Origin: Syngnathus acus
Lineage: Eukaryota; Chordata; Actinopteri; Syngnathiformes; Syngnathidae
Assembly (NCBI RefSeq): GCF_901709675.1
Contig: NC_051087.1
Span: 14,504,067-14,568,066 of the forward strand
DNA length: 64,000 nt
Direction: 5' to 3'
The notes beneath the pieces are model-generated. The model ran no database searches. It worked only from the letters and a program-made list of their open reading frames with translations, and had not been told where the DNA came from. Below, one piece after another: positions 57,600-64,000 of the stretch (the stretch's first letter is position 1; every line of letters begins with the position of its first letter). The position numbers were made by a program, and so were the translations under genes.

Positions 57600-57611
57600 T
57601 CCATCCATCCA
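57600..57611. repeat. 12-bp tail-only insertion with 12-bp direct repeats
   Basis: TCCATCCATCCA is flanked on both sides by TCATTAAACTTA (57588-57599, 57612-57623), inside LINE coding sequence. The 24 extra bases keep the frame. Confidence 0.8.
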
Positions 57612-57655
57612 TCATTAAACTTAAGCAAGACAAAATTCATTATATTCAGTAATAA

Positions 57656-57756
57656 TAGGGTGTCCCTCGCCTACTGCCCGATGACGGCTGGGATAGGCTC
57701 CAGCACTCCCGCGACCCCCGTGGGGACTAAGCGGTTCAGAAAATGGATGGATGGCT
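57656..57756 (+). repeat. 5'-truncated SINE
   Basis: Starts GGTGTCCCTCGCCTACTGCC and ends GGGACTAAGCGGTTCAG then AAAATGGATGG. It replaces the LINE 3' continuation. Confidence 0.85.
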
Positions 57757-57908
57757 AAAGAGACAGAGGGTAGGATTGGAAAACTTCCTTAACTTCTTCC
57801 TGCTCCTTTTCGAGCTGTCCTAATTGTTGTTGTTTAAGTTATTTACGACTTGCTTGGGACATTTTGTTATTGTCCTGTTTTCTTTTTTTCCTTTTATATT
57901 CTTTTTCC

Positions 57909-58271
57909 AGGCGGCTCGGTGGCGCACTGGGTAGCACGTCCGCCTCACAGTTAGGAGGGTGCGGGTTCGATTCCACCTCCGGCCCTCCCTGTGCGGAGTT
58001 TGCATGTTCTCCCCGGGCCCGCATGGGTTTTCTCCGGGCACTCCGGTTTCCTCCCACATCCCAAAAACATGCTTGGTAGGCCGATTGCAGACTCCAAATT
58101 GTCCATAGGTGTGAGTGCGAGTGCGAATGGTTGTTTGTCTCTGTGTGCACTGCGATTGGCTGGCAACCGGTTCAGGGTGTCCCCCGCCTACTGCCCGATG
58201 ACGGCTGGGACAGGCTCCAGCACGCCCGCAACCCCCGTGGGGACTAAGCGGTTCGGAAAATGGATGGATGG
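57909..58271 (+). repeat. Full-length tRNA-derived SINE with 13-bp TSD
   Basis: Flanked by ATATTCTTTTTCC at 57896-57908 and 58272-58284. Head GGCGGCTCGGTGGCGCACTG with A-box-like sequence, B box GGGTTCGATTCCA at 57962-57974, body with TTTGCATGTTCTCCCCGGGC, 3' end GGAAAATGGATGGATG. Length 363 bp. This is the reference copy for the other fragments here. Confidence 0.95.
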
Positions 58272-58507
58272 ATATTCTTTTTCCTTTTATATTTTACTGA
58301 TATATTTTCCTGTTTCTAAGCTCGAAATAAAATTGATAATAAATAAATAAGATAATGTTTCAACGATGTTTGGCAAACAGACCCTATAGAGGCTTTGCAG
58401 CTGACGTCATCAAGCTACCCACATTAGCTTGGCGGCCATCTTGGCGGTCAACTTTTCAGTGCCGGTCAACGCTTTCTTGTTATATCTGCTGCTATTTGAG
58501 CTTAAAA

Positions 58508-58693
58508 ATGCCGGATACCTGCTGTGCTGTTGGATGTAGCAATAGACGAGGCGATAAACCAAATCTTAGCTTCTATAGATTTCCGGCGAACATGAAAAAA
58601 CGTGATAAATGGATCGCGGATATTCGTCGTGAACGATGGAAACCTACGATTTACACAAGGATATGCAATGAGGACTTCATATCAGGTATGTAA
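58508..58693 (+). CDS. THAP zinc-finger exon of a DNA transposon
   Basis: ATG at 58508 opens MPDTCCAVGCSNRRGDKPNL, then SFYRFPANMKKRDKWIADIR, ending near TRICNEDFIS. A donor CAG/GTATGT at 58685/58686 suggests the coding exon ends there; read-through stops at 58691. THAP is a C2CH zinc finger that binds DNA. The first Cys pair (C-x2-4-C) and conserved FYRFP and W are present. The final C-x2-H motif reads CNED, with Asp in place of the zinc-binding His, so folding may be impaired. No frameshift. Confidence 0.7.
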   Translation: MPDTCCAVGCSNRRGDKPNLSFYRFPANMKKRDKWIADIRRERWKPTIYTRICNEDFISGM

Positions 58694-59232
58694 ACAAACT
58701 ATTCACCCCTGATTTGTTTCACAAAATGTGAAATAATACAATATGGGATGATACAAATATGATTGTTGAAAATGCTGGGTGCATTTTTAGAAAGGCAGCA
58801 AGAGCAGCAAGGCAGGGAATGGGATGATTTCTTCAGTTCACCCCCCCCGTTTTTATTTTGTGTTTATTTTTTCATGATGCTTCATCTGATTGGCTTGAAA
58901 ACGTTATCAATGTAAATATTGAACTTCATATTGGAATTGAACAATTAATTCTCGAGTGAATGCATTAGGAAATTTCCCCAAAAATTATTATGAACCTTGT
59001 GAAACAAATTTTTTTTAATGTAGCATTTTTTAACAAGAGGGTTTTTGTTACTTCATTTGGCACAAATTTTCAAGCCATTGGCACAAGGTTAAAATTTTTA
59101 TTGGTTAAGTTTTCAAGCCAATCAGATGTGGCATCATGCAAAAATAAACAAAAAATAAAAATGGTAGCAACTTGAACAGACAGGTACAGTATCTGAATGA
59201 TTTCACTCTATTCAGTTTTTTAATATGTCAAG

Positions 59233-59451
59233 TTATGAAATGCCATTACAAAACAAATCGACGAGGTAATTATAAATATCTGGATATGAGAGTTCAGGCA
59301 GGTCGGCTGTTGCAAAATGCTCGGGCGACTTTAGCATGCTTCTCGGTAAAAGGTACGGATCCGTTGTGCCAACAAGGTTCAACTTCTCTCTGTAACGTTT
59401 CTTGGATTCTTCATCCAAATGCCCAACTTCGTTGGATAGCAAATCAGCCAT
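59233..59451 (-). CDS. Second exon/ORF of the THAP transposon, unknown function
   Basis: The 72-codon frame starts MADLLSNEVGHLDEESKKRY and contains EKLNLVGTTDPYLLPRSM and LPELSYPDIYNYLV before a stop. The YPDI.NYLV stretch is familiar from fish and invertebrate transposon proteins that also carry SWIM fingers or YqaJ-like nuclease domains; that recollection needs a database check. It converges on the THAP frame, about 540 bp apart. An intron donor near its end would truncate it after NYLV. Confidence 0.5.
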   Translation of the reverse strand: MADLLSNEVGHLDEESKKRYREKLNLVGTTDPYLLPRSMLKSPEHFATADLPELSYPDIYNYLVDLFCNGIS

Positions 59452-59599
59452 AATTCGGATGAAATCGGTGAAAATGTAGCGCAGAAATCAAACAATCTAT
59501 ACAAACACGTAGGAACGAGCTGACGAGTTGACCGCCAAGATGGCGGCATAACACAAAATCACGTGATAAAACCACGTGACTGCAAAGCCTCTATAGGGT

Positions 59600-60099
59600 G
59601 CAAGAGTGTTTCAAATAGGTCTTTCTTCAAATAAGTGTTTGTTCAGATGCTATTTGTCAAACAGCCCTAGAGAAGGGTTCAAGAGTGTTTCAAAAAGGTA
59701 CAAGTAAGTATTTGTTCACAAAATATTTGTTAAACAGCCCTAGACACGGGGTGCAAGAGTGTCTTGACGTATTATTAATTCAAGAAACAGCCCTCATTCA
59801 AAGCGCTACACATATTTATACAGGCCAACAGTAAATACACCAGAGGTGCAAGATTGTTTTCAACCTAGATTGTTGTCAAAGAGCCTCTGAGGGGTGAAAG
59901 AGTCGTAGAGTGCAAATGAAAAACAGCCCTACAAAAACTGTGATGTACCGGAGGTGATAGCAAGAGTGTCACAAGATTATAACCCCTTGCAAAACAGTCT
60001 TCGAAGGGCGCGTCAAATCTCAAAAAGAAATTAAAAAAAACAGTGCACAACAAAGTCTGAAAATAAAAAAAAAACAATAAAAAAAAAAATATATATATA
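59600..60099. repeat. Degenerate tandem repeat (AAACAGCCCTAG...GGGTGCAAGAGTGTTTC)
   Basis: Units recur at about 59590, 59665, 59735, 59800, 59870 and 59945 with 60-90-bp spacing: an AACAGCCCT core, a GGGTGCAAGAGTGT core, and a TTTGTTCA/ATTTGT linker. Strong divergence. A similar single unit lies near 53960. Confidence 0.6.
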
Positions 60100-60120
60100 T
60101 ACCGTATTGTCCCGAATATG

Positions 60121-60305
60121 AAGTCCCATGTCCCAAAGTCCAAATGATCGTCGTCACACACACACTTCTGGGTGTGGTGAAATTTGTCCTCTGCATTTAA
60201 CCCATCCCCGTGTGATTTTGATCCATCCCCTGGGGGAGAGGGAGCAGTGAGCAGCAGCTGTGCCGCGCTCGGGAATCATTTGGTGATCAAACCCCCCAAT
60301 TCCAA
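60121..60305 (-). repeat. Second SINE family, fragment
   Basis: AAATTTGTCCTCTGCATTT, CCATCCCCTGGGGGAGAGGG and GCGCTCGGGAATCATTTGG match 61305-61475. On the minus strand this is the body of a tRNA-derived SINE; the head and poly(A) are missing here. Confidence 0.7.
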
Positions 60306-61172
60306 CCCTGATTATAAGACGACCCCCTCTTTTTCAAGACTCAAGTTTGAAAAAGACTTTAAGAACACCAAATTTAATTTTTATACAGAAAATGATTACA
60401 TCTGAAACAAATGATTATAACAATATATTCGAGAGGAAAAGCACGTTATTTTGCCTCATTCAAATCATGCAAAAACTGTCACATCTTAATATCTGAACAT
60501 TTAAATATGTAAACTAAAGTGCAATCACACTTGTAAATGAATGGCTTCTGGTTTTTGAAATGTAAATAAACCAATCTACTGTGATAAAACAACACAATTG
60601 CAATAACTGCATTAACCATCAAAGTGAAGTCTAACTGTAACTGTAGTCTTGAAACAAATCTGAATAAGGAAAAACATTGCAATAAAATTATGCAAACTGC
60701 TACCGCTATTGTTGGAGAGCCTGAGGACTGTATAGGGGGTTGGCTCAGATGGTTATGCTCTTTTCGCCCCCGGGTGTCGGTCAGAACACAGGAGTGAAGA
60801 CGTGGTTCAGTTTTGATTAGGTTACTGAATTATTGGCAAAAAGGTAACAGGCACTGTGGCTCATAGGGGCATACAGGCAAACTGGCAAAAGGGTATAGGC
60901 ACATGTTTGGTCGTAAGGATGTGAGAGCAGGTGTGTGTAGTGTACACGGGTGAGTCTTTGGGTGTGTGAATGTGATTCTTGTGTGTGTGATTATTGTATG
61001 AAGCGTGTGTAGGGTGTGTGGGGTGTGCGTGTGTGTGTGTGTGTGTGTGTGGTTCTGCAACAGACAGAAATACAGCACGTAAGTCAACGCTCAACTTCTG
61101 ACGTCACACAACACTAGTAGACGACACACATTACATAACTAACTGCGCGTAACGGTTCCGCTATACTAAATA

Positions 61173-62106
61173 CCGTTTTTTTCCATGTATAATGCGCCCC
61201 CATGTATAATACGCACCCTAAAAATGGCATGTCGATGCTGGAAAAAGCCTGTACCCATGTATAATACGCACCCAAATTTTGACTTTTTTTTTTTTTTTTT
61301 TTAAAGTCCCAATGATCGTCACACACGCGTCTGGGTGTGGTGAAATTTGTCCTCTGCATTTGACCCATCCCCGTGTGATTTTGATCCATCCCCTGGGGGA
61401 GAGGGGAGCAGTGAGCAGCAGCGGCGCCGCGCTCGGGAATCATTTGGTGATCTAACCCCCCAATTCCAACCCTTAATGCTGAGTGCCAAGCAGGGAGGCA
61501 ATGGGTCCCATTTTTATAGTCTTTGGTATGACCCGGCCGGGTTACTTAAGTCCGTAAACATAAAATTATTTCAGAAAAAAGATCATCTTTGGGAACAACC
61601 GGATGTTATTCTGCCGGTCAGTATCACTGCGCATGCAGTAGCAAACTCGATAGCGAAGAAATATGTGAGACTCTCAACGGGATCACCAATATTTGAGTGA
61701 TGTTCCAGTTATTTATCACAATTATTTATTATTATAATAATAATATATATAATATATATAATAATTATTTATTTATTATTCACAATTGTCATGGTGATCT
61801 TTCTGGTGATTTCTTAACTAGGCTGGATGTATTTTTTTTGTTGGCGTTGATTTCTCCGACTGCCCAGAAAGGCACCACCGCGATCAGTTAGGTTAAAATG
61901 AAAAGAGAGGAAAGTGACGTTGTAAAGAACCATCCGTGACAAGATTTTCTTCAAAAATTGTTGTACCATGATTTTCTTCACAAAAAAAAAAAAAAGAAAA
62001 AAAAATATATATATATTTTTTAAATTGTACCCATGTATAATGCGCACCCCAGATTTTAGGACAATAAATTAGTTAAATTTTGCGCATTATACATGGAAAA
62101 AAACGG
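61173..62106. mobile_element. TIR element (CCGTTTTTTTCCATGTATAA family)
   Basis: Ends CCGTTTTTTTCCATGTATAA and TTATACATGGAAAAAAACGG are perfect inverted repeats, flanked by TA (61171-61172, 62107-62108). Internal sub-repeats read ATGTATAAT(G/A)CGCACCC. It contains a SINE at 61282-61545. A short frame ending SITAHAVANSIAKKYVR near 61620-61672 is not recognised. Confidence 0.85.
61282..61545 (-). repeat. Second SINE family, with poly(A), head truncated
   Basis: On the minus strand: CCCGGCCGGGTCATACCAAA (tRNA-like B-box side), GACTATAAAAATGGGACCC, the GGAATTGGGGGGTTAGATC body, and a ~20-base A tail (T run at 61283-61302). Same family as 60121-60305. Confidence 0.75.
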
Positions 62107-62529
62107 TAACCATAAATGAAATACTCTCAGCAACACACCAAACATAAGTCATCGAGACAACAAAATACATTTGCTGGCGACTGTTAGTCGCCGTGCCGCT
62201 GCGTAATGGCTACTTGTACGATACGATGCGAGGCAAACTTAAAGGAGCGTGCCAGAGCTGTCAATCAAACGGCACGCACACGAAGCAAACCGCGATCAGA
62301 CAAACGGCACAACAGTGGACAGTAGTAACAATGAAATGTATATACTCACTTTGTGTCAAAGACGCACACGATCACAGCAACATACTCAGTCGATTCCAGA
62401 AACCTTTAACTTACCGCTGCGCACAAGTGAATGGGTATAATGTCTAGACCCCGAATGTAAGACGACCCCCAGTTTTTCAGTCTTATTTCAATGCAAAAAA
62501 CATCGTCTTATATTGGGGCCAATATGGTA

Positions 62530-62933
62530 TAAGAAAAAAAAAGGTGACAAAAACGATTGGAAAATGTTTGAGAAGATATCTTGTTATATGATGGGTTGAA
62601 ACATATTCCTATAGTGTAAGTTCAAGTGAGAGAATAAAAAAAAGTGGTTGACATATTGAAATGTTGTCTACATAGTAGAAAGACAAGCCACTGTTCTTGT
62701 GTTGCAATTTTAGCAAAACGAGGCGCGTCACATTTGAGTCGATGTCAGTAAACATGTGATTGAGTGATTAAAAAGAAGAGGGTCAGGATCATACAGGATG
62801 TGATTAAAGCTTGCTAGGATTTGTTGTTGAAAACATCCACAGGGTCGGTGTTAGAAGGGGAAAGAAGGCAACTAGTTGAAGCTTCCATTGGAGAGAAGGG
62901 CAAGTAGTTGGTAAGGTTGACCGTCATGTTAAT
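62530..62933. other. Nothing recognised
   Basis: No feature supported. Confidence 0.4.
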
Positions 62934-63180
62934 GTGCAGCGTAGCCCTGATGGGCAGCAGGCCCAGGTTCACTATGTTGTTAATGTGCCGCAGGCCCCCG
63001 TGATTGACATTCCGAAAGGAACTTTGATGTGGGACATAGAGGGCCCAATGACTACTGTGTGGGGTCAAGAGAAATACAAAGGTGAGCTCCGTGCCTTATT
63101 TGAAGTGATCTGTTGCCTGGGTGAAAAAGTGAGGGAGATGGCAAAAGAAAGGGGTGGGACCCTCCATTTGTTTAGATCAG
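62934..63180 (+). other. Coding-like frame of unknown origin
   Basis: An open plus-strand frame reads QAQVHYVVNVPQAPVIDIPK, GTLMWDIEGPMTTVWGQEKY and ELRALFEVICCLGEKVREMA, then runs into a hAT terminus at 63178. Composition is protein-like and no simple repeat is involved. I do not recognise a family; a retroelement gag-like region or an orphan exon are both possible. Confidence 0.3.
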
Positions 63181-63470
63181 ACATGCCCAAAGTCTGGCCC
63201 ACGGGTCAAATCCAGCCCGTGTCTAAATTTAGACCGGCCTGAAACATCATGTCATAAAGTCTGCTGGCAGTGTTGCGGGGACCTGCATGTCCCAGAGTGA
63301 GCCACAGAAATGAAACATGTATGAACGAGAAGGCGCACATGAGCGCGTTCTTCCCCGTCCCTTCCCAGTTCATACGCACACATCTGTCTGTTTGCAAGAT
63401 AATCAGTGACACAGACACTTCCTCATTCAAATGTCCGCACACCAAGTACTAAGGCGACGCTGAGATCAGA
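63178..63470 (+). mobile_element. hAT element left end
   Basis: CAGACATGCCCAAAGTCTGG and CCCACGGGTCAAATCCAGCCC in parts are typical of the terminal region of Charlie-like hAT elements. The right end and TSD were not found; the boundary is approximate. Confidence 0.5.
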
Positions 63471-63589
63471 GACGCTGCCAGTGACACTCAAAGGGAAAGG
63501 CAAAATAACCCACGGACTACTGGTGAGAGCTGTCTACTTACTACTAACTCTACAAACACTACTACGTGAAGATAGTAGATACCCTGATT

Positions 63590-64000
63590 AAATAAATAAA
63601 CAATAAACAGCAGATGAAAGTATCAATAAATAAGCAAACAGCAAATTGACAGCAGCCGAGCCAACACCCGTTGTTCTGCCACAGACGTCAGATGAGGCAG
63701 CTCTGCGCCCACAACAGTACCCGCCTTCCTCACCAGTTTGTCCAGGTGGCAGGCATCTCTCTTCTTGATGCTGCCCAGCACGCCATCGCAAAGAAGAGGG
63801 CCCTCGCCATAATAGATTCATAAAACATCCGCAGCATCACATTGCAGATGTTGAAGGATGACAACCACCTGAGGAAGTACAGCCAGTATTGTGCGTTTTT
63901 GCATAAAGCATTGATGTGAGCAGACCAGTTGAGTTTGTCGTCCAGCAACACTCAACATATGCACTATCTCCACACAGTCTCCACTGATAGTCACAGGCTC
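63590..64000 (-). pseudogene. LINE reverse-transcriptase C-terminal fragment
   Basis: On the minus strand: MLLDDKLNWSAHINALCKNA, YFLRWLSSFNICNVMLRMFY, ESIMARALFFAMACW, then in another frame LDKLVRKAGTVVGAEL. The order D.KL.W..N..AL.KK.Q..LYFLR.L.SF....ML..FY and the later RKAG..VG is the region after the palm in CR1/L2/Rex1-type LINEs. It continues off the right edge. A TAAATAAATAAA run near 63590 may be its 3' tail. Several shifts. Confidence 0.75.

Larger units (their letters stand above)
54050..57656 (+). mobile_element. CR1/L2-type LINE with nested insertions
   Basis: The coding order is continuous once the insertions are skipped: endonuclease end (54100-54400), connector (54510-54812), [TA element 54815-56031], connector (56034-56335), [family Y fragment 56338-56878], palm (56890-57650), [12-bp insertion 57600-57611], then a SINE fragment. 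Removing the first insertion with one TA copy restores the reading frame exactly. The 3' end is lost. Confidence 0.85.
54106..57656 (+). pseudogene. LINE ORF2: endonuclease end and reverse transcriptase, broken
   Basis: ILIGGDLNIDLLNPNEHKK, TLIDRIFTN and NDISDHPPVF near 54140-54365 are the C-terminal half of the APE endonuclease, ending in the Asp-His pair. After the insertions, HIFNLSLQTGQFPNNMKIAK and VIPLFKTGDIHLFTNYRPIS lie at about 56925-57040. A shift and TAA stops follow. Motif A is readable as GVFIDLK then AFDI near 57208. Motif B DIVCGVPQGSVLGPKCF begins at 57372, and motif C FADDTSIL is at 57480. Style fits CR1/L2/Rex1-group LINEs. Inactive. Confidence 0.8.
58380..59599. mobile_element. 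THAP-bearing DNA transposon (1.2 kb)
   Basis: Perfect terminal inverted repeats: ACCCTATAGAGGCTTTGCAG at the left and CTGCAAAGCCTCTATAGGGT at the right, with further matching GGCGGCCATCTTGGCGG / CCGCCAAGATGGCGG inside. It carries a THAP exon on plus and a second exon on minus, converging. P, Kolobok and ISL2EU elements all use THAP domains. No clear TSD: flanks GCAAACAG and GCAAGAGT agree only partly. The catalytic domain is absent. Confidence 0.8.
60714..62429. other. Middle layer of the nest, unidentified insertion
   Basis: 60714-61170 and 62109-62429 interrupt the TIR element at a position continuous in the 51084 copy. A GT microsatellite lies at 61020-61051. No coding domain or ends recognised. 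Confidence 0.5.
60102..62527. mobile_element. TIR element (CCGTATTGGCCCGAATAT family), outermost layer of a nest
   Basis: Left end CCGTATTGTCCCGAATATG (TA at 60100-60101); right end TATTGGGGCCAATATGG (TA at 62528-62529). Its own sequence survives at 60102-60120, 60306-60713 and 62430-62527. The rest is inserted. Confidence 0.75.

Overview
This window looks like an intron-rich stretch of a teleost genome, probably a percomorph. Nearly all of it is transposable-element sequence inside the introns of one host gene. Support for a fish: Tc1/mariner ends, a tRNA-derived SINE with a GGAT-repeat tail, a Rex3/RTE-type LINE, several hAT, pogo-like and piggyBac families, and long simple repeats. No bacterial operons, CRISPR arrays or rRNA genes were seen. 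Most long open frames are simple-repeat translations or transposase relics.

Host gene (minus strand): three exons of a SORCS-type VPS10-domain receptor lie at 29061-29127, 20733-20832 and 10840-10998, in transcription order. Introns are about 8.2 and 9.7 kb. The first exon in this order carries apparent single-base indels; the other two are clean and join in phase.

Layout. 1-2.5 kb: Tc1 relic, a 775-bp hAT MITE, and an AT-rich palindrome. 4.1-8.2 kb: an old SINE split by a hAT element, itself split by a 5'-truncated LINE; both younger insertions show target-site duplications (TSDs). 10.8-12.4 kb: SORCS exon, duplicated splice acceptor, CATC and CA arrays, SINE. 13.2-17.4 kb: a hAT element split by a retroelement fragment and by a LINE that lost its reverse-transcriptase core. 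21.0-23.3 kb: pogo-like element split by a hAT deletion derivative. 26.6-28.5 kb: the same pogo-like family rearranged into a foldback with 650-bp arms. 29-34 kb: more TIR elements. 35-37 kb: chimeric SINE plus a 3'-truncated Rex3-like LINE. 40.1-41.9 kb: piggyBac transposase pseudogene. 45-53 kb: second copy of the 775-bp hAT MITE, further TIR elements and SINEs. 54-57.8 kb: LINE split by a TA-inserted element, a retroelement fragment, a 12-bp tail-only insertion and a SINE. 58.4-59.6 kb: a THAP-bearing DNA transposon with two convergent reading frames. 60.1-62.5 kb: a four-deep nest. 63-64 kb: hAT end and LINE fragment running off the edge.

The elements do not work together as a pathway. 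They form a readable insertion history. Several contain transposase remnants: BED fingers, an acidic tail resembling pogo-type C-termini, THAP, and a piggyBac DDD core.
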